NCBI GenBank assembly: GCA_020633205.1
Contig: JACKEB010000010.1
Location: 124,001 to 188,000, forward strand
Source of the DNA: Polyangiaceae bacterium
GTDB lineage: Bacteria > Myxococcota_A > Polyangia > Polyangiales > Polyangiaceae
Direction of reading: 5' to 3'
DNA: 64,000 nt
The notes beneath the pieces were generated by a model that worked only from the letters and a program-made list of their open reading frames with translations, made no database searches and was not told where the DNA came from. Each line of letters begins with the position of its first letter. Position 1 is the stretch's first letter. The position numbers were made by a program, and so were the translations under genes. Positions 26,263 through 33,672 of this stretch are shown in pieces.

Positions 26263-26700
26263 GGGGAGGCCTCTGCCTACCACCAATCGCCGCCGCCGCC
26301 GAAGTGCTGAAAGGCGACGAAGGCGCCGGATCGAGCCCACCGCCAGCGCGCCTCGCGCGCACTGTGGAGTCAAACTCCACAAGCCTTGGAGTGCTCCACC
26401 GCAAAGGCGCCCGCGGTTGCGCCCGGAGTGGAACACGTTTCAAAAATTTGCAGTTGATATCGGAACTTTATAGCTGCCAGTTCCCAGGTTGGGGGTGAGG
26501 GTGCGCCCGCGACACGCTGGCAATTGACGGGGCGACCTGCGAACGGTACGCATCCTCGCGCCCCTGCCTGCCTGACGGCCGCGGACTCTTCGGAGCCACG
26601 AGCCGCCCAGCCAACAGGAGCGTCTCTCGCCGCCTCGGCGAACCCAACCCATCCCAATCGTTCCGCCATTCGGCGCGAACCTCATGAGGAGGTCTCTGTC
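26263..26700. promoter_or_regulatory. Divergent nadB / etfBA control region
   Basis: 438 bases without a supported gene. It holds an 8-bp perfect inverted repeat, TGTGGAGT-CAA-ACTCCACA (26363-26381), followed by TTGGAGTGCTCCA sharing its GGAGT/CTCC halves. A sigma-70-like promoter facing etfB lies at TTTGCA-16-TATAGC (26447-26474), and a copy of the dispersed G-rich motif at 26487. The implied etfB leader is about 220 bases. The inverted repeats resemble an operator, but no regulator can be assigned. Confidence 0.5.
26487..26500 (+). repeat. Copy 5 of dispersed G-rich motif
   Basis: GGTTGGGGGTGAGG on the plus strand in the presumed etfB leader, about 200 bases before the start codon. It lacks the extra T found in the full motif. 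Confidence 0.5.
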
Positions 26701-27528
26701 GTGAAGATCCTCGTCGCGATCAAGCGGGTCGCGGACCCCGATAACGCCAACAAGGTGAAGCCTGCGGGCGACAAGGTGGATACCACCGGCCTCGAGTGGA
26801 AGCTCAATCCCTTCGATGAGTACGCCCTCGAAACTGCGCTGCGCCTGACTGAAGACGGCAAGAACAACAAGGTGCGCAAGGGCGAGGTCGTGGTCGTGAC
26901 CATCGGACCCAAGGACACGGAGACGCAGCTGCGCTCCGCTCTCGCCACGGGTGCCGACCGGGCCATCCGCATCGACGCCGAAGACGCAAACCTGGACGGC
27001 CGCTTGGTCGCGAAGGCGCTGAAGAGCGTCGTCGACGCCGAGAAGCCCGACGTGGTGCTGCTGGGCAAGCAGGTCGTCGACGGTGACAGCAACTCCGTAG
27101 GTCAGATGCTCGCCGAGCTCCTGGATTTCCCCATGGCAACCTTCGCTGCTACCATCAAGGAAGAGGCTGACGGCAAGCTGCTCGTCGGTCGTGAGGTGGA
27201 CGGCGGCGTCTTGACGCTGCGCCTCACCCCCCCTTGCTTGGTCACCGTGGACTTGCGCATCGTGGCTCCCACCAGCGTGTTCTCGAAGCACACGGCGGAT
27301 AGCTTCAAGTACGCCCACGAGGGTGTGCGCTTCGCGCCGCTGCCCGCGATCATGAAGGCAAAGAAGAAGCCCCTCGACGTCAAGGCGCTGGCCGACGTCG
27401 CTGGTGGCGTCGAAAACGCCTCGAGCTACGGAGGCTTCGAGCCGCCGCCCGCGCGCGCTGCCGGTGTAAAGGTAGCCGACGTCGCTGAACTCGTAACCAA
27501 GCTGGCCACCGAGGCCAAGGCGATCTGA
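26701..27528 (+). CDS. etfB: Electron transfer flavoprotein, beta subunit
   Basis: 275 residues from a GTG with GAGGAGG nine bases upstream. Typical EtfB segments: MKILVAIKRVADPDN at the N-terminus, WKLNPFDEYALETALRL, ATGADRAIRID, VVLLGKQVVDGDSNSVGQML (AMP/FAD site) and LRLTPPCLVTVDL. With EtfA it forms the soluble flavoprotein that carries electrons from acyl-CoA dehydrogenases to the quinone pool; an acyl-CoA dehydrogenase is encoded at 41 kb. Thirteen bases separate it from etfA. The longer open frame upstream starting near 26524 lacks family similarity. Confidence 0.95.
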   Translation: MKILVAIKRVADPDNANKVKPAGDKVDTTGLEWKLNPFDEYALETALRLTEDGKNNKVRKGEVVVVTIGPKDTETQLRSALATGADRAIRIDAEDANLDGRLVAKALKSVVDAEKPDVVLLGKQVVDGDSNSVGQMLAELLDFPMATFAATIKEEADGKLLVGREVDGGVLTLRLTPPCLVTVDLRIVAPTSVFSKHTADSFKYAHEGVRFAPLPAIMKAKKKPLDVKALADVAGGVENASSYGGFEPPPARAAGVKVADVAELVTKLATEAKAI

Positions 27529-27541
27529 GAGGAGCCCCACG

Positions 27542-28510
27542 ATGACTGATGTTCTCGTTGTTGCAGAAATCGAGGGCGGCAAGGTCAAGAAGACCACGCT
27601 CAGCGCGATCACCATGGCCAAGCAGGCCGGTAGCTCCTTCAGCATCCTGGCCATCGGTGGCCCGGGGACGAAGGCAGCCGCTGCGGACCTGACCGGCTAC
27701 GGCGCCACCAAGGTGCTGGTGTGTGAAGACGCATCCCTCGCGAACTACGTCGCAGAGCAGTACGCGCCCACCGTCGCTGAGGTGGGTAAGGCCTTCGGTT
27801 TGGTGTGCGCCACGGCGTCCACCTACGGCAAGGACCTGATCCCGCGCGTCGCAGCCAAGCTCGACGCGAGCTACGCGGGTGACTGCTCGGGCGTGAAGCA
27901 AGACGGTGGCAAGATCGTCTACAAGCGCCCGATGTTCGCTGGCAACGCCTTCGGCTACGCCACCCTCAGCACCCCGATTCAAACCGCTACCGCGCGGCAA
28001 TCGGAGTTCGAGGCGGCAGCAGCCAGCGGCGGCTCTTCCCCCGTGGAGGACGTGGCCAAGGTGGCGCCCGGCGCCGCCGCAGGCCGCGTGGAGTTCGTCT
28101 CGCTGGACGCCGTGAAGAGCGACCGCCCCGAGCTGACGGACGCCTCGGTCATCGTCTCCGGTGGCCGCGCCTTGAAGGAGAAGTTCTTCGAGGTGCTGGA
28201 GCCCCTGGCGGACGTGCTCGGCAGCGCCCTGGGCGCCAGCCGCGCGGCGTGCGACGCGGGCTACTGCCCCGGCGACTTCCAGGTCGGTCAGACCGGCAAG
28301 ATCGTCGCTCCCAAGCTGTACTTCGCGATCGGTATCTCCGGCGCCATCCAGCACATCGCTGGCATGAAGGGCAGCAAGACGATCGTCGCCATCAACAAGG
28401 ACCCCGACGCGCCGATCTTCCAGATCGCCGACTACGGCTTGGTCGCTGACCTGTTCCAGGCGGTGCCCGAGCTAGTGGAGAAGCTCAAGGCTCACAAGGC
28501 CGCGGGCTGA
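27542..28510 (+). CDS. etfA: Electron transfer flavoprotein, alpha subunit
   Basis: 322 residues. The C-terminal FAD domain carries the EtfA signature: IVSGGRALKEKFFEVLEPLA, RAACDAGYCPGDFQVGQTGK, then IVAPKLYFAIGISGAIQHIAGM and AINKDPDAPIFQIADYGLV. The N-terminal half has the ETF fold with VLVVAEIEGGKVKKTTL. It partners with EtfB. A Shine-Dalgarno (AGAGGAG) precedes the ATG, and a strong terminator about 40 bases past the stop closes the two-gene operon. Confidence 0.96.
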   Translation: MTDVLVVAEIEGGKVKKTTLSAITMAKQAGSSFSILAIGGPGTKAAAADLTGYGATKVLVCEDASLANYVAEQYAPTVAEVGKAFGLVCATASTYGKDLIPRVAAKLDASYAGDCSGVKQDGGKIVYKRPMFAGNAFGYATLSTPIQTATARQSEFEAAAASGGSSPVEDVAKVAPGAAAGRVEFVSLDAVKSDRPELTDASVIVSGGRALKEKFFEVLEPLADVLGSALGASRAACDAGYCPGDFQVGQTGKIVAPKLYFAIGISGAIQHIAGMKGSKTIVAINKDPDAPIFQIADYGLVADLFQAVPELVEKLKAHKAAG

Positions 28511-28552
28511 TCCGAGTCAGGTCCTGAATGCGCAGCCTTCGAGCTGCCGCTG

Positions 28553-28591
28553 ACGGGCGTTGCCGCAAGGCAACGCCCGTTTGGCTTTTTG
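28553..28591 (+). terminator. Rho-independent terminator of etfBA
   Basis: ACGGGCGTTGCC and GGCAACGCCCGT form a perfect 12-bp stem closed by a GCAA tetraloop, followed by TTGGCTTTTTG. Confidence 0.92.
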
Positions 28592-28720
28592 TGCTGACTT
28601 TCTGGCAGTCAGCGTCAGAGTCGGCGCTCCGGGTCGAAAGATTTCGATGGAACGTTTCCTCTAGGCAACGCGACAGCTTGTCGCTATCCCGCGTTAGCCG
28701 CAAATGGCAGAAGCCCGAGC

Positions 28721-29278
28721 GTGAAGCATCGACTCGTGTCCGTCCCTAGCGCTACTGGCCCATTGCTGTTGCTCATCAGCCTGCTCGCCTGCAAGCAAAC
28801 ACCCGCAGCCGGAGACCCGGCAGCCGGGGACCCACCAGCGGCTTCCGCCACCACCGCCGCTGCTCCCAGCGGCACCTTCCCGAGCTATCCCGCAACGAAG
28901 TCGGGCGGCGTCTTGTGGCTGAAGTCCGAAGGAGGGCCCCTCGGCGAACAGGTCTACAGCGCGAGCCCAACCGAGGTAAGCAGCGCGGAGTACTACTACT
29001 CCCAGTCCCTGTTTCAGGGAAAGACCGGCGAACAGATCACCTACACCCTGAAGCTTCAGGACCTGGCGCGTGGCGAGCATGACCTCGAGGAAGGCAAGAT
29101 CCACTTCTACACCGGTACCGGGAGCGATGGCACGTATCGTTTTTCCGGACGGATCCGCATCGACGAGAACGACCCCAAGCGTGGGGCGCTGAAATGTGTG
29201 TTTGCGGGCAACGCGCGCAACGAGGACACGGGTAAGGTGTCGAAGGTAGAAGCCGCGGTCGTCTTGCTACCCAAGTAG
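28721..29278 (+). CDS. Lipoprotein with Ala/Pro-rich linker and beta-rich domain
   Basis: 185 residues from a GTG; an in-frame GTG at 28739 is an alternative. The signal peptide ends LLISLLAC. A linker of Pro/Ala/Gly/Asp (AAGDPAAGDPPAAS) precedes a domain with VLWLKSEGGPLGE, a Tyr-rich AEYYYSQSLFQGKTGEQITY, IHFYTGTGSDGTYRFSGRIR and a C-terminal strand VEAAVVLLPK. I do not recognise the fold. The general plan (lipobox, low-complexity linker, about 120-residue beta domain) resembles the lipoprotein at 14.5 kb, though the domains do not align obviously. Function unknown. Confidence 0.65.
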   Translation: MKHRLVSVPSATGPLLLLISLLACKQTPAAGDPAAGDPPAASATTAAAPSGTFPSYPATKSGGVLWLKSEGGPLGEQVYSASPTEVSSAEYYYSQSLFQGKTGEQITYTLKLQDLARGEHDLEEGKIHFYTGTGSDGTYRFSGRIRIDENDPKRGALKCVFAGNARNEDTGKVSKVEAAVVLLPK

Positions 29279-29285
29279 GTGTCCC

Positions 29286-29768
29286 CTAGTGCGGGGTGTC
29301 ACAGCGACGCTTGAACTCCGTTGGGCTAAGAGTGCTCCGCTCGAAGTGCTGCAGTTCGCTGAAGAACCCCCACAGCGGCTGCTCGTCGGGGTCTTCGACT
29401 CGCGTGACGGAAGCGTAGATGTAGTAGCCGCCAACCTCGATGCAGTAGTCCCCCGCCTCCTCCACCTTGCAGACACGCACCCCGCCTTCGGAGTCGGTGA
29501 CCCCGGTGACGAGCTGGTCGTGCGCCAGAAGGAGCGCAAACGGCAGATCCGCGAGAGGCACTTGTCGCGGCCCAAGGAACTTGAAGGAAAACTGCAGATC
29601 CCCGACATCGCAGGGTCCGGAGCCCGGGCGATGCACGACGTTGGTCTGGGGAACCGTGGAGGCGTGGGGCGCGTCGACTATCGGCGAGGCGACACGGATC
29701 TCCCGCGCTTGGGGCGGTGCCCCGCACGCCCACAAGCAGACGGCGGTGACGCAGACCAGACGGTTCAC
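29286..29768 (-). CDS. Lipoprotein, paralogue of its upstream neighbour
   Basis: 160 residues. The signal peptide has the lipobox VCLWACG. The domain starts NVVHRPGSGPCDVGDLQFSF and continues FALLLAHDQLVTGVTDSEGG, VRVCKVEEAGDYCIEVGGYY. The three conserved cysteines and the strand pattern suggest a small beta-sandwich, perhaps a carboxypeptidase-regulatory/CNA-B-like fold (LVTGVTDSEGG with GDYCIEV). The gene overlaps the stop of its upstream paralogue by ATGA. The two have diverged in the linker and C-terminal tail, so both are probably retained. Function unknown. Confidence 0.65.
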   Translation of the reverse strand: MNRLVCVTAVCLWACGAPPQAREIRVASPIVDAPHASTVPQTNVVHRPGSGPCDVGDLQFSFKFLGPRQVPLADLPFALLLAHDQLVTGVTDSEGGVRVCKVEEAGDYCIEVGGYYIYASVTRVEDPDEQPLWGFFSELQHFERSTLSPTEFKRRCDTPH

Positions 29769-30253
29769 TCTTGCGCCTCGCCATCACCCCGAACGATGCC
29801 TCCGCAGCGCAGCTTGAACTGATGCACGTCGAGGGTGTGCTCTGGCTGGTACTTCGGGACATCGCCCACCTCGAAGGTGAGCTGCTCTTCGCTGGGGGCC
29901 TTCACTTGGGTGACGTAGGCGTGGGTGTAGTAGCCGCCCACGCTGATGCAGTAATCGCCAGCCTCCTGCACGTTGCATACTCGCATGCCACCGTGGGCGT
30001 CCGTCACTCCGCTCACGATGCGATCGCCGCTGAGCAGCAGCGTGAAGCGCTCGTTCGCCAAGGGCTGAGTATCTCCCCGCTGAAACTTGAACGCGAACTG
30101 CAGCTCACCCACTGCGCAGGCACCGGCGCCCGGTGGCCGCACGACGTTGATCGGCGGCGTCTCGGGTGATGCGGGCGCAGGACAGGCAGGCGGAGCACAG
30201 GCGGAAAGCACAGCGGCGAAGGTAAACGCCGAGACTAAGTTTCCGCGCAGCAT
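29765..30253 (-). CDS. Lipoprotein, tandem paralogue
   Basis: 162 residues with lipobox AVLSAC. The domain repeats the neighbour's pattern: INVVRPPGAGACAVGELQFA, FTLLLSGDRIVSGVTDAHGG and MRVCNVQEAGDYCISVGGYY. About half the positions match by eye across the central 90 residues, which shows a tandem duplication. The ribosome binding region AGAGGAGAAGAAG lies after an A8 tract. C8A8 on this strand (T8G8 on the plus strand) sits between the promoter-proximal region and the start, so slippage could affect expression. ATGA overlap couples it to the paralogue downstream. Confidence 0.65.
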   Translation of the reverse strand: MLRGNLVSAFTFAAVLSACAPPACPAPASPETPPINVVRPPGAGACAVGELQFAFKFQRGDTQPLANERFTLLLSGDRIVSGVTDAHGGMRVCNVQEAGDYCISVGGYYTHAYVTQVKAPSEEQLTFEVGDVPKYQPEHTLDVHQFKLRCGGIVRGDGEAQE

Positions 30254-30272
30254 TTAGTCTTCTTCTCCTCTC

Positions 30273-30288
30273 TTTTTTTTGGGGGGGG
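30273..30288. repeat. T8G8 homopolymer tract
   Basis: Eight T followed by eight G on the plus strand, in the 52-base gap between ptuB and the tandem lipoproteins. Homopolymers of this length are rare in this G+C-rich window. Possible slippage site; a sequencing artefact is also possible. Confidence 0.7.
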
Positions 30289-30305
30289 AGGACCAACGCC
30301 AGGAT

Positions 30306-30941
30306 TCAGCTTGCCCCATGTTTGCGGATCGCCACTTCCAGCCAGTGCTCAATGTATCCAGCGTACTCAGGCAACTCTGACTGACCTCGCAAGTTGGCAA
30401 GTTCACTCAGGAGCGCGTGCACCGACCAAGTTCCCGTGCCCAGCCGTCTCCTCAAGAGCTGGACGTAGCGAACCAGCGCGGCCTTGCGATTGTCGACCAA
30501 ACGCTTCTGATTCAGGCCCAACACAGACTCGAGTTCCCGCAGAACGGCATTGTCATTGCTCTGAAGCTTTCCCGTGGCGGAGTAGGAGATCCTGGCCAAC
30601 AGGGCGGCGTCCCTCGGGTCTACGCCTATTTGCTCACTGCCTTTGCGGGTATCACACCGTCGGAACGCCTCCGGTTCGTCCTGCCCGCCAAGGCATGCGC
30701 CGAGGAGGTTACCCCAATCAGTCGACTGCTCTGGAAACGCAGACTGCGGATGGAAATGCTCCACCTTCATACGATCCACACGGATACGCGCCATGCAGTA
30801 GCAGCAGAGCCCCTGCTGGTCGGCGACAAGCTGTTTCCTTACTTCCTCTGGGCAGGGAGGTTTCACGTCCTCCCACGAGCTGCCGCGCGGATACGAGATC
30901 AGACACTGAGGCCCCGGCTTCGTCTTGCCGACCGTCCGCAT
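30306..30941 (-). CDS. ptuB: Septu defence HNH nuclease PtuB (TIGR02646-type)
   Basis: 211 residues. The N-terminal half has a zinc-finger HNH site: CCYC (46-49), VEHFHPQS (His62 and His64), GNLLGAC (Asn78, Cys83) and RRCDTRKG (Cys96, Lys100). This is the pattern of the TIGR02646 / PtuB family. In Septu systems PtuB is the nuclease effector recruited by the PtuA ATPase, degrading DNA after phage sensing. It starts one base after the ptuA stop, so the pair is co-translated. G+C of the pair is visibly below that of its neighbours, consistent with horizontal gain. All HNH residues seem intact, so it should be active. Confidence 0.82.
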   Translation of the reverse strand: MRTVGKTKPGPQCLISYPRGSSWEDVKPPCPEEVRKQLVADQQGLCCYCMARIRVDRMKVEHFHPQSAFPEQSTDWGNLLGACLGGQDEPEAFRRCDTRKGSEQIGVDPRDAALLARISYSATGKLQSNDNAVLRELESVLGLNQKRLVDNRKAALVRYVQLLRRRLGTGTWSVHALLSELANLRGQSELPEYAGYIEHWLEVAIRKHGAS

Positions 30942-30942
30942 C

Positions 30943-32061
30943 TCACCCAGCCAATAGCTGAATCAGGCTCGTAAGATGATGAACGTCTTCATCTTCCTCA
31001 CCCAGCTTCTCGGTCAATGCCTGCAGGCGTAGCTTCGCATCGTCGAGCTTGTCCTGGTCGATCAAGGCGGCAACTTCACGCAGCTCTTTCTGAATGGCAT
31101 CGGGACGAGGAGAGACACCGAATAGCTCCTCCAGAATCGCATTGGGATCGCGATCCTGAGTCTTCACGGCGTCGACCAGCTTGAAGTCCTGCAACGCGCG
31201 AATCGACTCGGAAGGCACGCTCGCGACCACGATGGGCGAGTGGGTCGTGGTGATGAACTGGATGTTGGGGAACGTCTTGGTGAGGCGAGGCAAGACTTCG
31301 CGCTGCCAGCCCGGGTGCAGGTGGAGATCGATTTCGTCGATCAGTACGACGCCGGGAGCTTCGAGGGGCGGGTCATGACCTGTCAGAGCGGCACGGCGGG
31401 CGATGTCTGCAGCGAGCGCGATGAGCATGCGCTCACCCTCGGAGAACTGACCGAAACCGAGTTGCTCTTCGCCTTTATCCACAGAGAAAACGGCGGGCTC
31501 AATGTGTGGGGCGCGGGATCGCTGAACCCTTGGATTGTGATACCCCGGTAGAACCGCTTCAACGGAAGTACGCACGGCGGCTAGCTGCGGGTCGGAGTAG
31601 TTCGCGTCCTTGAGGCGCTCCTGATTCTCGAAATCCTCTAGTGACTTAAACCAGCGAAAGAACTCGCCAAAACTAACCGGATCCAGGAAGCCATCGTCTT
31701 GGAACGGGTTCTTGGGGAGCGGTATGGCGTTCGTTTCGTCGGTAGCTCGCCGGTTAACGGAGTAGTGAACGTAGACGCTATCAGAGGATTTCGGGATCTT
31801 GCCCAAGTCCCCGAAGAGCTGTCGATTGGCAACCTCGAACGGCCTCCCCCCGGACAGCCCTTCGCAATCGAACTTCGACGTTCCTGCTCGCCGCTCGGAA
31901 GGTGACGGCTGAGTCCCGACGAAACAGTGCACAATGGCGTCCAGGACCGTCGTCTTTCCCGAGCCATTGATGCCGACCAGCACGATCACCGGCTGATCCA
32001 AATCCAGCTCCAGCTGCTCGAAGCCGCGGAAATTCTCGATGATCAGTCGCGTGAGGCGCAT
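30943..32061 (-). CDS. ptuA: Septu defence AAA/ABC-type ATPase PtuA
   Basis: 372 residues. It opens LIIENFRGFEQLELDLDQ, a typical start for SMC/RecF-like AAA_15/21 ATPases. Walker A is GINGSGKTT (30-38), the ABC signature is FSEGER (206-211), Walker B is VVLIDEID (238-245) and the H-loop is TTTHSPIV (His274). A short inserted helical region (about 60-180) replaces a long coiled coil, and there is no TOPRIM domain, so it is not an OLD nuclease. Next to a TIGR02646-type HNH gene this fits type I Septu. No reverse transcriptase is nearby, so it is not the retron-linked form. Confidence 0.82.
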   Translation of the reverse strand: MRLTRLIIENFRGFEQLELDLDQPVIVLVGINGSGKTTVLDAIVHCFVGTQPSPSERRAGTSKFDCEGLSGGRPFEVANRQLFGDLGKIPKSSDSVYVHYSVNRRATDETNAIPLPKNPFQDDGFLDPVSFGEFFRWFKSLEDFENQERLKDANYSDPQLAAVRTSVEAVLPGYHNPRVQRSRAPHIEPAVFSVDKGEEQLGFGQFSEGERMLIALAADIARRAALTGHDPPLEAPGVVLIDEIDLHLHPGWQREVLPRLTKTFPNIQFITTTHSPIVVASVPSESIRALQDFKLVDAVKTQDRDPNAILEELFGVSPRPDAIQKELREVAALIDQDKLDDAKLRLQALTEKLGEEDEDVHHLTSLIQLLAG

Positions 32062-32075
32062 CGCGTTTCAGTATA

Positions 32076-32091
32076 CCTCACCCCCAAACCC
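32076..32091 (-). repeat. Copy 6 of dispersed G-rich motif, upstream of ptuA
   Basis: GGGTTTGGGGGTGAGG on the minus strand, ending 15 bases before the ptuA ATG. The spacing is long for a Shine-Dalgarno, but no better one is present. Confidence 0.6.
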
Positions 32092-32156
32092 GGACGCGAA
32101 GAAGCCTCCAAGGCGCCATTCCGGCCCCTCGGAGGCTTCGGTTGCGTTCGCCGGCC

Positions 32157-32819
32157 TCAGTTGTTCCCGAGCAGCCACTGCACGCTGCAACGCCCGGCGT
32201 CGCACACGGCTTCCGCGTAGTCTGGCGGTGGCGGCGCGCACTCGGGGCAACCGGCACCCGGGTCGCACACCAGCTGCTCGATGGAGTAGTCGCTGACGGC
32301 AACCAAGTGCTCGGGGTCTGTCGAGCCACCGCACTCGCAGCACTCGTTCGTGCGCAGGCGGCAGTCGCTGTTCTCTGTGCACTCGGTAGCCGACGTCTGC
32401 TGCAGGTCCACCAATGCGCATTTCCCTGCGGTACAGGTCGCGATCAGGTTTGGATCGGTCGCCATGTAGCAGTCCGGGCAACCCGTTCCGTCACAGGTCC
32501 AGGTTCGCTGGATGGCCACGTCGTTCTTGTGGAGCGCCTGAGCGTCGCCGCGGGTTGCGGCGCCACACTGGCCACAGCAGCTGATTGGCACCACCACACA
32601 GTCGCTCGGGCCAGCGCACGGCGTTGGAGCGTCGCCCCCTTGCCCAGAGCCAGAGCTGCCCGCGTTCCCGGAGCTACCGCCGCTGCCACCACTGGCACCG
32701 GTCCCGCCGCTACCGGCGTTGCCGCCGTCGCCCGCCGCGCCACCATTGCTGCCGCCATTGGAGGTGGACCCACCGCACGCGACACACATCACCAAACCGA
32801 CTAGCCAAAATCCTCGCAC
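32157..32819 (-). CDS. Cys-rich surface lipoprotein, tandem paralogue 1
   Basis: 220 residues from a GTG after GGAGAACGAAGC. The lipobox is VMCVACG, then a Gly/Ser/Asn/Ala linker to about residue 62. Two Cys-rich repeats follow. Repeat 1: CAGPSDCVVVPISCCGQCG, then CPDCYM and CTAGKCALVDLQ. Repeat 2: CTENSDCRLRTNECCECGG, then VCDPGAGCPEC and VCDAGRCSVQW. About twenty cysteines should form disulphides outside the cell. It is one of three neighbouring paralogues of the same design. No enzyme motif; probably a surface binding or adhesion protein. Confidence 0.75.
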   Translation of the reverse strand: MRGFWLVGLVMCVACGGSTSNGGSNGGAAGDGGNAGSGGTGASGGSGGSSGNAGSSGSGQGGDAPTPCAGPSDCVVVPISCCGQCGAATRGDAQALHKNDVAIQRTWTCDGTGCPDCYMATDPNLIATCTAGKCALVDLQQTSATECTENSDCRLRTNECCECGGSTDPEHLVAVSDYSIEQLVCDPGAGCPECAPPPPDYAEAVCDAGRCSVQWLLGNN

Positions 32820-32924
32820 GCTTCGTTCTCCTATCGCACTACGCTCAGGTAGCAGCTCACACGTTCACCGCAATCAAGTATCAGGAACAGCCGCTCCGGC
32901 GGATTTTAGTTCCGCGGGGCACAC

Positions 32925-33671
32925 TCACTTGAGGGAGTACCAGACGAAACAACGACCCTCTTCACACAAAGCCGCTGTGCGTTCAGGAAACGTTGGAAGG
33001 CACTCGTCGCAGGCGTACCCCGGATCGCAGACGATGTCCTCGATGCTCCCCTGCTGACCGACCGCCATCAGGTGCCCCGGATCCGTCGGGCCGCCGCACT
33101 CGCAGCACGCGTTGGTGCGCAGCCGGCAGTCAGCGGCCGTCGCGCACTCGGTGAGCGGCTCGAGGGATAGGTCGACGACGGCGCACCGCTTGTCCTCGCA
33201 GGTTGCGACGAGAGCTGGACGCGGGAAGCTTGCGCACTTGGGACACGGCTGAGGCTCTGGACACACGGCCTGCGTCACCTGGTCCACGCGGTTCCTGTTC
33301 ACCGCCAGTCGATCCGCGGCAGTGGGCTCGCCGCATGTGTCACAGCAACCGCTGGGCACTAGCACGCAGTCCGATGGCACATCGCAAGCAACATCCGCTG
33401 AAGTGAGGCTCGCGCCCCCGCTCCCCGCCGCGCCTGCGTTGCCGGCGCCTCCACTCGCTGCTCCGCCATTCGCCGCGCCGCCCGTGGTGCTGCTGCTGCC
33501 GCCTTGGCTCGTCCCACCCTCGCCAGCAGCAGCTCCGTTACCCGCGTTCCCAGCGCCTGCGCCACCTGAGCCACCGGTACTCGAGCCACCGCAGCCCGCG
33601 CCGAAGCCAGCGCCGAGCGCGACGCTCAACGCAGCCAGGATTATCCGCGAGGTAACTTTGGGATTGGCCAT
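32925..33671 (-). CDS. Cys-rich surface lipoprotein, tandem paralogue 2
   Basis: 248 residues from the ATG just past the stop of paralogue 3. The signal peptide ends GAGFGAGCGG; a Gly/Ala/Asn/Ser linker runs to about residue 85. Repeat 1: CDVPSDCVLVPSGCCDTCG, CPKCAS and CEDKRCAVVDLS. Repeat 2: CATAADCRLRTNACCECGG, TDPGHLMAV, VCDPGYACDEC and CEEGRCFVWY. Cysteine spacing matches both neighbours. The one-base gap to the upstream paralogue implies one mRNA. Confidence 0.75.
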   Translation of the reverse strand: MANPKVTSRIILAALSVALGAGFGAGCGGSSTGGSGGAGAGNAGNGAAAGEGGTSQGGSSSTTGGAANGGAASGGAGNAGAAGSGGASLTSADVACDVPSDCVLVPSGCCDTCGEPTAADRLAVNRNRVDQVTQAVCPEPQPCPKCASFPRPALVATCEDKRCAVVDLSLEPLTECATAADCRLRTNACCECGGPTDPGHLMAVGQQGSIEDIVCDPGYACDECLPTFPERTAALCEEGRCFVWYSLK

Positions 33672-33672
33672 A

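Noticed and set aside
24670..26310. Long plus-strand open frame (546 codons) antisense to nadB
   Set aside because: It mirrors nadB codon structure at high G+C, has no start context and no recognisable domain. The same applies to long antisense frames over rpoD (48198-49847), the beta-helix lipoprotein (16925-18082) and the dynamin-like gene (170-1192).
26524..26700. N-terminal extension of EtfB by 59 codons
   Set aside because: The extension is low complexity and unlike EtfB, and a clear GAGGAGG precedes the internal GTG that starts the family-like sequence.
30306..32061. Retron (reverse transcriptase, msr-msd plus PtuAB effectors)
   Set aside because: No reverse transcriptase gene or msr/msd-like structure is present on either side; flanks are lipoprotein genes.
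30943..32061. OLD-family nuclease (Gabija GajA-like)
   Set aside because: No C-terminal TOPRIM domain follows the ATPase, and the partner is an HNH protein rather than a UvrD-like helicase.
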